Shown here: piece by piece, positions 27,220-36,690 of the stretch
How positions within the stretch are numbered: position 1 is the first letter of the stretch
Layout of the letters: each line of letters starts with the position of its first letter
Origin: Olleya sp. Hel_I_94
GTDB taxonomy: Bacteria; Bacteroidota; Bacteroidia; Flavobacteriales; Flavobacteriaceae
Direction: 5' to 3'
Assembly: GCF_007827365.1 (NCBI RefSeq)
Contig: NZ_VISI01000002.1
Coordinates: 625,001 to 689,000, forward strand
Length of the DNA: 64,000 nucleotides
Made by a program: the position numbers and the translations under genes
Notes under the pieces: generated by a model
Told to the model about the DNA's origin: nothing
What the model saw: the letters and a program-made list of their open reading frames with translations, nothing else
Databases searched by the model: none

Positions 27220-28668
27220 TGGAATAAAGCGATTTAATATTTTTGAAATATCTTCTGATAAATTAAATTTAAAAACAGTTAATCCATAGATTATAATTAA
27301 AATTAACGTTTTAGCGACAATGCTAATAATGGGATTAAAATTAAATTCCCAAAAAAACAAACTTAAACCACAAATCAATATTAGTAGTGTTGTTTTTATG
27401 GTAGCTAATGTAAACGGTTGAATTTTAAATTTTTTATACACAAACAATAGTTTGATTGTATTGTATGTAAAAATAGTAATACAACTTGCGTATGCAGCTC
27501 CATTTATTCCATACAACGGAATAAAAACAAGGTTTAAAACTACGGTTAGTATTGCTAATAAAATCCCAAAGACTAGCACTACCCTATAATAATCGCTATT
27601 AAAAAGTATGGCATTATTATTTCCAATAAGGTTGTCTGATAGTTTAGCAAGACCAATCACTAAAACCACCAAAAAGCCTTCGCTATAATTTTCCGGAATT
27701 AAAAGATATAACTTATTGATATTTATTATAATACATAAAAATATAAATCCGCTAATAATAAATAAGTTAATAGAACTTTTTTGATAAAGTGTTTTAAGTT
27801 CAACCTTGTGACCTTCATTTAAAAGCTTAGAGGTTAAAGGGTTTGCTATTTGATGCATTGCTCTAGCAGGAACACCTATAACCGTAGCAATATAAATAGC
27901 TACACCATAATAGGCAACATTATTAAGCGCCTGAAACTGACCAAGCATAAACTTATCTATCTCTAATATTATATTAGCCACAGAGCCTGCGATTATAATT
28001 AAAGCAGAATATTTTAAAATACTTCCAACATTAGGGATTTTAGTTAATTTAAAAACTGGCATCCTAAGACTAAAAGCATATAGTTTCATAATTAAGGCTC
28101 TGACAATGTATGTAATAACAATCCCATAAATTAATTGATCTACATTTAGGTAACCAAAATAAAGACTTAAAAGTAATAACGAGGTAATAAATCTGTGAAA
28201 GACCTCACTCATAAAATTACCAAATACGCTTTGTAATTGCACCTTACTCCAAGCGTAAAACACTTCAAAATAGGCAAAAGCTGCTGCACAAATGTATATT
28301 AACCAAGTATAGTCCTTTATAATAGTATTTTCTTTAGATAGCCAATTGGCAATCAAATCATATGCAAAATGCGTAATTAATCCTAACGGAACTATTAGAA
28401 GTAATGGTAAAAGCAACATTAAACTTAAAAAGCTATTTTGTGATTGTCTGGTTTTAAAGGACGAATAAAACTTAACAATTGTATTATGCACGCCAAAAGC
28501 CATAAAAGGCATTAAAATACTGGCTGTAGACAAGATAAAAGTGATTAAACCAAAATAAGCTTCGCTAACAAATTGAGTATATAAAAATATAACGTTAACA
28601 GCACCAATACCAAACCCAAAATAAGTTATTATAGTATTTTTAATAGATTGATTAACGACTATTCCCAT
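27217..28668 (-). CDS. Polysaccharide flippase (Wzx/MOP superfamily)
   Basis: A 483-residue integral membrane protein with about 14 hydrophobic segments and the N-terminal pattern SIKNTIITYFGFGIGAVNVI of the MATE-like polysaccharide transporters, which flip lipid-linked sugar chains across the inner membrane. GILLAILTVVLNLVFIPLYG is a typical late segment. It ends a four-gene minus-strand operon (DUF4834, YfhO, glycosyltransferase, flippase), with a 21-base gap from the glycosyltransferase. Substrate unknown; surface polysaccharide or glycolipid is likely. Confidence 0.85.
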   Translation of the reverse strand: MGIVVNQSIKNTIITYFGFGIGAVNVIFLYTQFVSEAYFGLITFILSTASILMPFMAFGVHNTIVKFYSSFKTRQSQNSFLSLMLLLPLLLIVPLGLITHFAYDLIANWLSKENTIIKDYTWLIYICAAAFAYFEVFYAWSKVQLQSVFGNFMSEVFHRFITSLLLLSLYFGYLNVDQLIYGIVITYIVRALIMKLYAFSLRMPVFKLTKIPNVGSILKYSALIIIAGSVANIILEIDKFMLGQFQALNNVAYYGVAIYIATVIGVPARAMHQIANPLTSKLLNEGHKVELKTLYQKSSINLFIISGFIFLCIIININKLYLLIPENYSEGFLVVLVIGLAKLSDNLIGNNNAILFNSDYYRVVLVFGILLAILTVVLNLVFIPLYGINGAAYASCITIFTYNTIKLLFVYKKFKIQPFTLATIKTTLLILICGLSLFFWEFNFNPIISIVAKTLILIIIYGLTVFKFNLSEDISKILNRFIP

Positions 28669-28689
28669 ATATTTTATACCATTTATATT

Positions 28690-29976
28690 TTAGGACTGAT
28701 TAATCAAATCTGCTAACTTTTTTGTTAACTGTTGTCTTGAGTAACCTTGTAATCCTATTGGATTAGTCTTTAAATTATTTTCAGTGTAAGCTTTATAATA
28801 CTGCTTAATACTATTTTTTAAAGCATCATAATCATCATAATTAAAAAATTGACCAGTGTTAGTTTTTGTAATAATTGAAGCTACATCTGCTCCTTTTGGT
28901 CCAATTGCAACAATTGGTCTATTAGCAACCATATACTCAAACAATTTACCAGGAATAATTGCTTTAGTATCTTCCGAGTTTATTTCAATCAACAATAATA
29001 ATTGTGATTTTTTTTGAAACTCAATAGCTTTATTGTGAGGTACATATCCAACATAATTTAAACTACCACTTAAACCATTTGTTTTAATAGATTGTATAAC
29101 ATCTTTACCTACTTCTCCAATTAAATTCAACTGAAAATCCTCTGCAAATCTAGTCTCCTCAATCATCAATTCGCTAAGCACTTTCCAAAGTACTTCTGGA
29201 TTTCGTTTAGATAGTAACGACCCAATATGTGACAATGTAAACTTTTTATCTAAGGTATTTACAACTACTTTTTCGTTATCATAACCATTAGTAATTACAT
29301 GGATAGGTTGACTTGTAATACCCTCAAATTCGGTTTTAGTACTTGGGCTAGTTACAATAATTTTGTCAGCATTATTAAGCACTTTTTTTTCTAATGCCTT
29401 ATGTTTATTTTTAGAAGCTTTAGTTAATTTTAGTTGCTTGTGATAACCTATTGTAGTCCATGGATCTCTAAAATCTGCAATCCAATTGACACTATGGTTT
29501 TCTTTTAATTTTAAACCAATTAAATGTAAACTATGTGGTGGTCCAGACGTTATAATTGTATCAATATTAAAATCTAAAATGTAAGTAGATAAGTAGTTGT
29601 AGGACGGTTTTACCCAGTTTTTTCTGGCATCAGGAATAAAAAAATTACCTCTAACAAACAACATCAAACGCTCCATAAGGCTTTGCTTGCTTTTTTCAGC
29701 AATAATCCCTTTACTAATGGTTTTACTTTTTTTAGAAAACAATTGTGCCAATTTGTAAGGCTCCTTTATTGGTTGCTTAAGCACTGTAACACTTGGATTA
29801 ACTTCACTTTGCAAAGTTGCATCTATAATTGGGTAATTAGCATTGGATGGACAGTATACAACAGGCTCTATATTAAATTCTGGTAAATATTTTACAAATT
29901 TTAACCAACGCTGTACACCTGGTCCTCCTGCAGGAGGCCAATAATACGTAATAATTAGCACCTTTTTTTTATCCAT
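28690..29976 (-). CDS. Glycosyltransferase, GT4-like
   Basis: A 428-residue GT-B-fold enzyme. YYWPPAGGPGVQRWLKFVKY near the start is the acceptor-side glycine-rich loop; IADFRDPWTT is typical of the subgroup. NADKIIVTSPS and HVITNGYDNE mark the domain junction, and IPGKLFEYMVANRPIVAIGP is the donor-binding region with the Glu that contacts the nucleotide sugar. No membrane segment, so cytoplasmic. 36 bases after YfhO and 21 before the flippase, so probably making the same glycan. Confidence 0.87.
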   Translation of the reverse strand: MDKKKVLIITYYWPPAGGPGVQRWLKFVKYLPEFNIEPVVYCPSNANYPIIDATLQSEVNPSVTVLKQPIKEPYKLAQLFSKKSKTISKGIIAEKSKQSLMERLMLFVRGNFFIPDARKNWVKPSYNYLSTYILDFNIDTIITSGPPHSLHLIGLKLKENHSVNWIADFRDPWTTIGYHKQLKLTKASKNKHKALEKKVLNNADKIIVTSPSTKTEFEGITSQPIHVITNGYDNEKVVVNTLDKKFTLSHIGSLLSKRNPEVLWKVLSELMIEETRFAEDFQLNLIGEVGKDVIQSIKTNGLSGSLNYVGYVPHNKAIEFQKKSQLLLLIEINSEDTKAIIPGKLFEYMVANRPIVAIGPKGADVASIITKTNTGQFFNYDDYDALKNSIKQYYKAYTENNLKTNPIGLQGYSRQQLTKKLADLINQS

Positions 29977-30012
29977 AATGTAACGCTTTCGCGGAAATTG
30001 AGCCTCGTGTGA

Positions 30013-32451
30013 TTACTCCTCACTAATCTTATTCATGCTTTTTACACCATAAATCAAACCTCCAAGAACTAATAATACCAGTAAAATAGAACTAGCTAAC
30101 GCTATCGTACTACCAGATTTAACAACATCAGGTTCAAACTTAAATTCAATAATATGTCTACCCTTTGGTACTTCTAAACCTCTTAACGCATAGTTTACTT
30201 TAGCATGTGGTTTTAACACACCATCAATATAAGCATTCCATCCAGAACCATAATACATTTCTGAAAACACAGCAAAACCATCATTTACATTATCCGACTG
30301 ATATTTAATATAGTTAGGCTTGTAATCTAAAGTTTTTATTGAAGCTAAAGAGTCCACAACTAAAGTTTTAGGAAGATTAGTTTTATCAGAAACACCTTCA
30401 GAATAAATAGCTGTTTTTTTAGTATCTAATGTGTCTAGAGCCAAAATTTCTGCATCAGCAGAACTTACTTTTTCAGTGTTTTCTACAAACCAAGCATTAC
30501 CATTAGCGTCATTATTTACAAACGGAAACGGACTACCATCTTCTCCTTGACCAATTATGTATTTCGCGTTAAGCATACTTAATACATTAATATTGTTTTT
30601 AGAGATATAAAATTCGTATAAATCTTGATATCGTTTTGGTTTTGCAGCATGATAACCACCTAAAGCATTATGAAAATAGCTAGTTTTAGCTCCTCCAGAC
30701 GTTAAGTCATACACGCGATAATTAGTATTATCCTTAAGTATCTCTAAATCTGCTTTATTGGCTTGATAAGGACGCTCCATTTGTAACTTAGATACAAAAT
30801 CTTCGTTATTAACGTAACGTTTATCTACGCTAACTAAATCTATTATAATTAATAATCCAAGAATGACTATAACCTTAGTTTCGTTAAGTTTCTTTTTCAA
30901 AAAGAAATAGATAACACCTGCTGCTAATAGAACAAACAACAATGTTCTAAGCGTATCTTGTGTAAAAAAGCTAGCTCTATCTTCTCTTAAAGCATCCAAA
31001 AATGCTTGTCCATTACCTTCTCTAATACGACCATCAATACCTCCAACAAAATCGATTATTCCAACAGCTTTTCCTAATAAAAATAGGATTGCTAAACCTG
31101 CTGTAATAATTACTGTGTTTTTTAAAGCCTTAAGTTTTTCTTCGGTTTTAACAACATCATTAAACAACCTAACTAGAGCAAAAACAGCTAAAACAGGAAT
31201 ACATAATTCTAAAATTACTTGTATTGAGCTGACAGCTCTAAACTTATTATATAATGGTACATAGTTAATAAATAAATCTGTTAAGAATTCTAGATTTTTA
31301 CCATAAGACAATAATAAAGACAGTATAGTTCCTCCTAATAACCACCATTTTAAACGACCTTTAACTAAAAACAAGCCTAACACAAATAAAAATATTACAA
31401 CTGCTCCAACATAAGCTGGTGCTTCTACTATGGTTTGGCTTCCCCAATATGTTGGTAGACCTTTAGTATATTCTCTAGCGTCTGCTGGTGGCACACCTTG
31501 ATCAACAATGTATTTATACACTGCAGAATCTTCGCCTACATCTTCTCCGCTTCCACCACCTAAAAATCTAGGTACAAATAGGTTAAAAGTTTCTAGTTTA
31601 CCATAACTATATTCTGTGATATATTCTTTACTTAAACCGTTTGTGTTTTCTCTTTTAGACCCATTGGCATTGATAGTTAACTCGCTTTTACCACGTGTAC
31701 TCTCCTTAACATAATCTTGTGTAGCTAAAATATTAGTTGCATTTAAACCTATTGCCAAGATTACTGCAGCAAATAACACACCTACAGCTTTAAAAAAGTG
31801 AGGCAACATATTTTTACGATAAGCATCTACCAAATAAGCGACACCTAAAACTAAGACTAACAACATTAAATAGTAAGTCATTTGGTAATGGTTAGCCACC
31901 AACTCTAATCCCATAGCTATGGCTGTCAAGATAAAACCGTAAACATACTTACCTCTAAACGTTAGTATAATACCACTTAAAACTAATGGCATATAAGCTA
32001 TTGCATGTGCTTTGCTATTATGTCCTACACCCAAAATTATGATTAAATAGGTAGAAAAACCAAATGCCAAAGCACCTAATCCTGCCAATTTCCAATCCAC
32101 TTTTAAAACCAAAAGCAGTATATAAAATCCAGCAAAATAAAGAAATAAGTAATCAGCTGGTCGTGGTAAAAAACGCAACGACAGGTCTAACTTTTTAATA
32201 TAATTGTGTGGGTATTTTGCTCCTAATTGGTAGGTTGGCATACCTCCAAATGCACTATTAGTCCAATAGGTTTCTTCTCCAGAATTAGTTTTAAAATCCT
32301 TTTGTTGTTTTGCCATTCCTGTGTAGTGAACAATATCACTTTGGTAAATGACTTTTCCTTGTAAAACAGGACTAAAATAGGCTAAAGAGCAAACAATAAA
32401 TCCTACCAAAACTAAAAGATGAGGTAAGATTTTTTTAAAAGAAAATTGCAT
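30013..32451 (-). CDS. YfhO family membrane protein
   Basis: An 812-residue protein with about a dozen transmembrane segments in the first 540 residues. A long periplasmic C-terminal domain ends in a Tyr/Gly-rich strand pattern (SEMYYGSGWNAYIDGVLKPH), then a last membrane helix. This is the YfhO family, a GT-C-like fold; Gram-positive members decorate lipoteichoic acid with sugars. The early acidic pair after the first helix and the loop YFSPVLQGKVIYQSDIVHY fit. In this operon it likely transfers a lipid-linked sugar on the outer face. Confidence 0.88.
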   Translation of the reverse strand: MQFSFKKILPHLLVLVGFIVCSLAYFSPVLQGKVIYQSDIVHYTGMAKQQKDFKTNSGEETYWTNSAFGGMPTYQLGAKYPHNYIKKLDLSLRFLPRPADYLFLYFAGFYILLLVLKVDWKLAGLGALAFGFSTYLIIILGVGHNSKAHAIAYMPLVLSGIILTFRGKYVYGFILTAIAMGLELVANHYQMTYYLMLLVLVLGVAYLVDAYRKNMLPHFFKAVGVLFAAVILAIGLNATNILATQDYVKESTRGKSELTINANGSKRENTNGLSKEYITEYSYGKLETFNLFVPRFLGGGSGEDVGEDSAVYKYIVDQGVPPADAREYTKGLPTYWGSQTIVEAPAYVGAVVIFLFVLGLFLVKGRLKWWLLGGTILSLLLSYGKNLEFLTDLFINYVPLYNKFRAVSSIQVILELCIPVLAVFALVRLFNDVVKTEEKLKALKNTVIITAGLAILFLLGKAVGIIDFVGGIDGRIREGNGQAFLDALREDRASFFTQDTLRTLLFVLLAAGVIYFFLKKKLNETKVIVILGLLIIIDLVSVDKRYVNNEDFVSKLQMERPYQANKADLEILKDNTNYRVYDLTSGGAKTSYFHNALGGYHAAKPKRYQDLYEFYISKNNINVLSMLNAKYIIGQGEDGSPFPFVNNDANGNAWFVENTEKVSSADAEILALDTLDTKKTAIYSEGVSDKTNLPKTLVVDSLASIKTLDYKPNYIKYQSDNVNDGFAVFSEMYYGSGWNAYIDGVLKPHAKVNYALRGLEVPKGRHIIEFKFEPDVVKSGSTIALASSILLVLLVLGGLIYGVKSMNKISEE

Positions 32452-32481
32452 AAAAAGTTTTAAAAAGTATGAGGTTGAAAA

Positions 32482-32733
32482 TTACTCAATTTCTTCGTAA
32501 TCTACATACTCTCCTACATTTTTATTTGAAGATTTATTATTAGGCATTTTATCTATAGTTATCTCGCCTTCTTTTTGAGCTGGCTCTTGTCTTTGTTGGT
32601 TAAACGCACCTCCAAAACGCTCGGTTGCTTTTTTAGCTGCATATTTAAATAATGCAGGTGCAAACAAACGAGATAAGATTTTTAATCCGTAGTAAATTAA
32701 TGCTATTATAAGTATGGTTCTTAATAAAGCCAT
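32482..32733 (-). CDS. DUF4834 small membrane protein
   Basis: An 83-residue protein with one N-terminal membrane helix (LLRTILIIALIYYGLKILSR), an amphipathic FKYAAKKATERFGGAFN segment and an acidic tail ending VDYEEIE. This matches the Bacteroidota DUF4834 family, of unknown role. It is the first gene of the YfhO operon (30-base gap). Confidence 0.8.
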   Translation of the reverse strand: MALLRTILIIALIYYGLKILSRLFAPALFKYAAKKATERFGGAFNQQRQEPAQKEGEITIDKMPNNKSSNKNVGEYVDYEEIE

Positions 32734-32766
32734 GTTGAAATAAAAGTTAAATTATCAATACTTTAA

Positions 32767-32774
32767 CAAAAATA
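32767..32774 (-). promoter_or_regulatory. -7 element of the DUF4834-YfhO operon
   Basis: The minus strand reads TATTTTTG, 33 bases upstream of the DUF4834 start. Confidence 0.5.
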
Positions 32775-32827
32775 CAATTCTTCAGTTTTAAATTGAGTTT
32801 TAAATACTTAAAAAAAATATAAAATCT

Positions 32828-32835
32828 TATATTTG
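32828..32835 (+). promoter_or_regulatory. -7 element of the outer-membrane protein gene at 32853
   Basis: TATATTTG lies 17 bases before the ATG. Confidence 0.5.
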
Positions 32836-32852
32836 ACTTTAAACAAAAACAT

Positions 32853-33914
32853 ATGCTTAACCCAAAATTAATTGTAACGTATATTCTCTTATTAGCAAGT
32901 TTTACTGCTAATGCCCAATATACTGAAGTAATCAACTCTAACAGACCAGGTGTATCTAGAAGTGCTTTTGCAGTCGGAAAAAATGTGGCTCAGCTTGAGG
33001 TTGGACCTTACATTCTTAAAGAAGAGCACACACCATTAAAAAATGAAGCTTCAGGTTTTGGTATTGACTTTGCAGCGCGTTATGGTTTAGTATGGGAAGA
33101 ACTAGAATTAAATATAGAAGGTACTTACCAAAATGATACATTTACAGATAATCGATCTACCTTATTTCCATTAGAAACTGATCGTGCAAATTTTAAATAT
33201 TTAACATTAGGTGCAAAATACTTAGTGTACGATCCATATAAAAAACGTGGTGAGGAGAAACCTAATATTTACAGCTATCATGCTAACAAAAAATTTAAAT
33301 GGAGTAATTTAATTCCAGCTGTAGCTGTATATGCTGGTGTAAACTATGATGCTAAAGATAATGTTTATGTGCCTTATAGTAATCCGTTTTCAAGCCCAAA
33401 TTACGAAGGAGGTTTTACACCTAAAGTAATGGTTGCAACACAAAACAACTTTAATAGTGGTTGGGTTTTAGTTATGAATTTTGCCAAGGACAGGATTGGG
33501 TCGGATTTTTCAGATTTTCAATACATAGTTACTTTAACCAAGTCCATTACTGACCAATGGGTTTTATTTGGAGAAACTCAAGGCATAAAAAGTGATTATT
33601 ATGCAGACAATTTATTTAGATTTGGTGGAGCATATTTATGGAGTAAGGATTTTCAGTTAGATACTGCAATTACTTTTAACACAAAGGACACACCTTCGGT
33701 TTTTAGCTTTAACTTTGGCGCATCTTATCGTTTAGATTTCCATAAAGATCCTGAAGCTGATATAGATAATGGTACTGATGTACTTGAAGAATACGAAAGA
33801 AAAGCGAATAGAAAGAAAAATAAGAATAAAAAAGATAATGATTCTGACACACCAGAAGATTCAGGTAAACGAAAAAAAGAAACTCAAGAGATTGATTTTG
33901 ATGACGAAAACTAA
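32853..33914 (+). CDS. Outer-membrane beta-barrel 'transporter' (phenol MetA-like)
   Basis: A 353-residue secreted protein: signal peptide (LLLASFTANAQ), then INSNRPGVSRSAFAVGKNVAQ, a start pattern of the barrel family annotated as MetA-pathway phenol degradation transporter. Alternating aromatic strands run to about residue 310, and a highly charged Lys/Asp-rich tail ends the chain. The phenol link of the family name is weak; here it should be read as a barrel of unknown cargo. The downstream GNAT gene starts 15 bases later, so they are one transcript. Confidence 0.7.
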   Translation: MLNPKLIVTYILLLASFTANAQYTEVINSNRPGVSRSAFAVGKNVAQLEVGPYILKEEHTPLKNEASGFGIDFAARYGLVWEELELNIEGTYQNDTFTDNRSTLFPLETDRANFKYLTLGAKYLVYDPYKKRGEEKPNIYSYHANKKFKWSNLIPAVAVYAGVNYDAKDNVYVPYSNPFSSPNYEGGFTPKVMVATQNNFNSGWVLVMNFAKDRIGSDFSDFQYIVTLTKSITDQWVLFGETQGIKSDYYADNLFRFGGAYLWSKDFQLDTAITFNTKDTPSVFSFNFGASYRLDFHKDPEADIDNGTDVLEEYERKANRKKNKNKKDNDSDTPEDSGKRKKETQEIDFDDEN

Positions 33915-33929
33915 CCCTTTCTTTTTTAT

Positions 33930-35048
33930 ATGATTACAACCAAAAAAGTAGTATCAAAAGCAGATTATAAAGCGTTTGTTAAATTTCCCTTTGAAATATA
34001 CAAAGACTCTAGATATTGGGTTCCACCTATTATTAGTCAAGAATTAGCAACATTTAATGCAAAGAAAAACCCTATTTTTAATGATGCCGAAGCAACACTG
34101 TTTTTAGCCTATAAAGACAATAAAGTAGTTGGTCGTATCGCTGCAATTATAAATTGGCTAGAAGTAAAAGACCAAAACATAAAAAAAATGCGTTTTGGTT
34201 GGTTTGATTTTATTGACGATCTAGATGTTAGTAAGGCGCTTTTACAAGAGGTTTACACCATTGGTCATGCAAATAAGCTAAACTATACGGAAGGTCCTGT
34301 AGGTTTTTCTAACTTAGATAAAGTTGGAGTTATTACAGAAGGATTTGATGCGATAGGTAACATGATTACTTGGTATAATCACGCCTACTATGTCAACCAT
34401 TATCAGTCACATGGTTTTTCTGTTGAGAAAAAATATTCTGAAAGTCGTTTTCCTTTTAAAAACGTAAAACCCGAATTTTTCTACAAAGCACAAGAATTAA
34501 TAAAAAGACGCTATCAGCTTAAAGCTTTAGACTTAAAAAAAACATCCGAAGTCATGCCTTATGCAGATCAAATGTTTGATTTATTTAATGAAAGCTACGC
34601 CTCACTATCTTCATTTGTTGCGATTACAGATATTCAAAAAGAATATTTTAAAAAGAAGTTTATAAGTTTTATTAATCCAGAATATATCAAATTTGTTATT
34701 GACAAAGACAACAAATTGGTAGCATTTGCTGTAGTTATGCCTAGATTTGCGGATGCATTACAACAAATGAAAGGTAAATTATTACCATTTGGATTTTTAA
34801 AATTATTAAAAGCTAAAAAAGAAAGCAAAGACGTTATGTTTTACTTGATAGGTGTCCATCCTGAGTATCAAAATAAAGGTGTACATGCTGTTATTTTTAA
34901 CGAATATTACAACACGTTTACTGAAAGAGGAATACAAACCTGTTATAGAACACCTGAATTAGAGGATAACGAAGCTATACATAAAATTTGGAAACACTTT
35001 GATCCAGAGGTATATATAAGACGTTGTACTTTTAAAAAAGAATTATAA
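33930..35048 (+). CDS. GNAT-fold acyltransferase, candidate sphingoid-base N-acyltransferase
   Basis: A 372-residue protein made of two GNAT-like halves. The N-terminal part has the KFPFEIYKDSRYWVPPIIS and VGRIAAIINW strands. The C-terminal part has LIGVHPEYQNKGVHAVIF, the acyl-CoA pyrophosphate loop (QxxGxH in place of RxxGxG/A). Relatives are often mislabelled GTP cyclohydrolase. It faces the serine-palmitoyltransferase-type gene across 198 bases. Bacterial ceramide synthase (bCerS, first described in Caulobacter) is also a GNAT-fold enzyme, so N-acylation of a sphingoid or capnine base is a sensible hypothesis. The general GNAT call is firm, the substrate is not. Confidence 0.7.
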   Translation: MITTKKVVSKADYKAFVKFPFEIYKDSRYWVPPIISQELATFNAKKNPIFNDAEATLFLAYKDNKVVGRIAAIINWLEVKDQNIKKMRFGWFDFIDDLDVSKALLQEVYTIGHANKLNYTEGPVGFSNLDKVGVITEGFDAIGNMITWYNHAYYVNHYQSHGFSVEKKYSESRFPFKNVKPEFFYKAQELIKRRYQLKALDLKKTSEVMPYADQMFDLFNESYASLSSFVAITDIQKEYFKKKFISFINPEYIKFVIDKDNKLVAFAVVMPRFADALQQMKGKLLPFGFLKLLKAKKESKDVMFYLIGVHPEYQNKGVHAVIFNEYYNTFTERGIQTCYRTPELEDNEAIHKIWKHFDPEVYIRRCTFKKEL

Positions 35049-35054
35049 ATCATC

Positions 35055-35090
35055 AAGAGCTTACTAATACTATAGAAGCTCTTTTTTTTT
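35055..35090 (+). terminator. Terminator of the GNAT gene
   Basis: AAGAGCTT (35055-35062) and AAGCTCTT (35076-35083), then a long T-tract. Confidence 0.8.
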
Positions 35091-35193
35091 AATAATTATT
35101 TTAAGCTATACTCTCTAAGCCTTAATCATAACCTTTAAGAAATAACTATATTTAATCAAAGATGAATTATATAATGAAACATCTGATTATTAA

Positions 35194-35227
35194 AACAAAA
35201 AAATCCGATTCAAATGAATCGGATTTT
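35194..35227 (-). terminator. Terminator of the serine-palmitoyltransferase-type gene
   Basis: AAATCCGATTCA (35201-35212) and TGAATCGGATTT (35215-35226) pair perfectly; read on the minus strand a T-run follows. Confidence 0.85.
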
Positions 35228-35246
35228 TAACTAAATTTTATTTTTG

Positions 35247-36506
35247 TTACTCTCCCATTGCTTTCATTAAAGCAGCAGACATACGCTTGTAAGTACCGTT
35301 TTCTAAACGTTCTCTAATAGCATCAAAAGCATCTAAAGTTTCAGTCACATCTTGTAATGTATGCGTTGCAGTAGGAATCATACGTAAAAGTATTAATCCT
35401 TTTGGAATTACTGGATACACAACAATAGAACAGAAAATACCATAGTTTTCTCTTAAATCTCTAACTAAAGCCATAGCTTCTGGAATACTTCCATTTAAAT
35501 ATACTGGAGTTACACAACTTTGTGTTGTACCAATATCAAAACCTCTGTCTTTAAGTCCAGATTGTAACGCATCTACAATTTTCCATAAGTTTTCTTTTAA
35601 CTCAGGCATTGTGCGCAACATATCTAAACGCTTTAATGCACCTACAACCAATTGCATTTGCAATGATTTAGCAAACATTTGCGAACGTAAATTATATTTT
35701 AAATAGTCAATAATTTCTTGATCAGCAGCAATAAATGCACCTGTACTAGCTAAAGACTTAGCAAAAGTTGCAAAATACACATCAATATCATCTTGTACAC
35801 CTTGCTCTTCTCCTGCTCCAGCACCAGTTTTACCTAAGGTACCAAAACCATGTGCATCATCTACAAACAGTCTAAAGTTATATTTTTTCTTTAAAGCAAC
35901 AATTTCTTTTAAACGTCCTTGCTCACCTCTCATACCAAATACACCTTCAGAGATCACTAAGATTCCTCCTCCAGTTTGTTCTGCCATTTTAGTAGCACGA
36001 CCTAAGTTTTTCTCTAAACTTTCAATATCGTTATGCTTATAAGTAAATCGTTTTCCGTGGTGTAATCTTACACCATCAATTATACAAGCATGTGCATCCA
36101 CATCATACACAATAATATCGTCTTTACCAACTAAGGCATCTACGGTAGACACCATACCTTGGTAACCAAAGTTTAATAAGTAAGCTGCTTCTTTATGTAC
36201 AAACTCAGCAAGCTCGTTTTGTAGTTGCTCGTGTAAATCTGTGTGACCAGACATCATACGTGCTCCCATTGGATAAGCAGATCCGTATTGTGCTGCAGCT
36301 TCTGCATCAACCTTACGGACTTCAGGATGGTTAGCAAGACCTAAGTAGTCATTGATACTCCATGTAATTACATCTTTTCCTTGAAATTTCATACGATTAG
36401 AAATTTCACCTTCCAATTTAGGAAACACAAAGTAACCTTCTGCTTGTGCAGCCCATTTACCTAGTGGTCCTTTATCTTTGTATATTTTTTCAAATAAATC
36501 TTTCAT
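35247..36506 (-). CDS. Serine palmitoyltransferase-type alpha-oxoamine synthase (or cysteate acyltransferase)
   Basis: A 419-residue PLP enzyme of the alpha-oxoamine synthase family, condensing an amino acid with an acyl thioester. SINDYLGLANHPEV, the His139 that stacks on PLP (VDAHACIIDG), D217/H219 in VDDAHGFGTLG and the Schiff-base K250 in TFAKSLASTGAF are all present. Members include serine palmitoyltransferase (first step of sphingolipids) and, in gliding flavobacteria, cysteate fatty-acyltransferase (first step of capnine sulfonolipids). Eye inspection cannot separate them. The cysteine-synthase-type gene next door favours cysteate. Own -7 element TAATTTTG at 36579-36586. Confidence 0.88.
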   Translation of the reverse strand: MKDLFEKIYKDKGPLGKWAAQAEGYFVFPKLEGEISNRMKFQGKDVITWSINDYLGLANHPEVRKVDAEAAAQYGSAYPMGARMMSGHTDLHEQLQNELAEFVHKEAAYLLNFGYQGMVSTVDALVGKDDIIVYDVDAHACIIDGVRLHHGKRFTYKHNDIESLEKNLGRATKMAEQTGGGILVISEGVFGMRGEQGRLKEIVALKKKYNFRLFVDDAHGFGTLGKTGAGAGEEQGVQDDIDVYFATFAKSLASTGAFIAADQEIIDYLKYNLRSQMFAKSLQMQLVVGALKRLDMLRTMPELKENLWKIVDALQSGLKDRGFDIGTTQSCVTPVYLNGSIPEAMALVRDLRENYGIFCSIVVYPVIPKGLILLRMIPTATHTLQDVTETLDAFDAIRERLENGTYKRMSAALMKAMGE

Positions 36507-36578
36507 TGTAAAACGCGATTTTTAAGCTACTATTGTTAGATATATTAGCTTAAGCTATTAAAATTTAGTTAGATGCTA

Positions 36579-36586
36579 CAAAATTA
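36579..36586 (-). promoter_or_regulatory. -7 element of the serine-palmitoyltransferase-type gene
   Basis: The minus strand reads TAATTTTG, 72 bases before the ATG at 36506. Confidence 0.45.
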
Positions 36587-36690
36587 TGCATTTTTATTAT
36601 ACGTGCATAACAAATAACCTATGTATTATTAACAAAAAAAGTTAATCTTAATACAACTAAGATTAACTAATCTGTCTATTATTTAATTAT

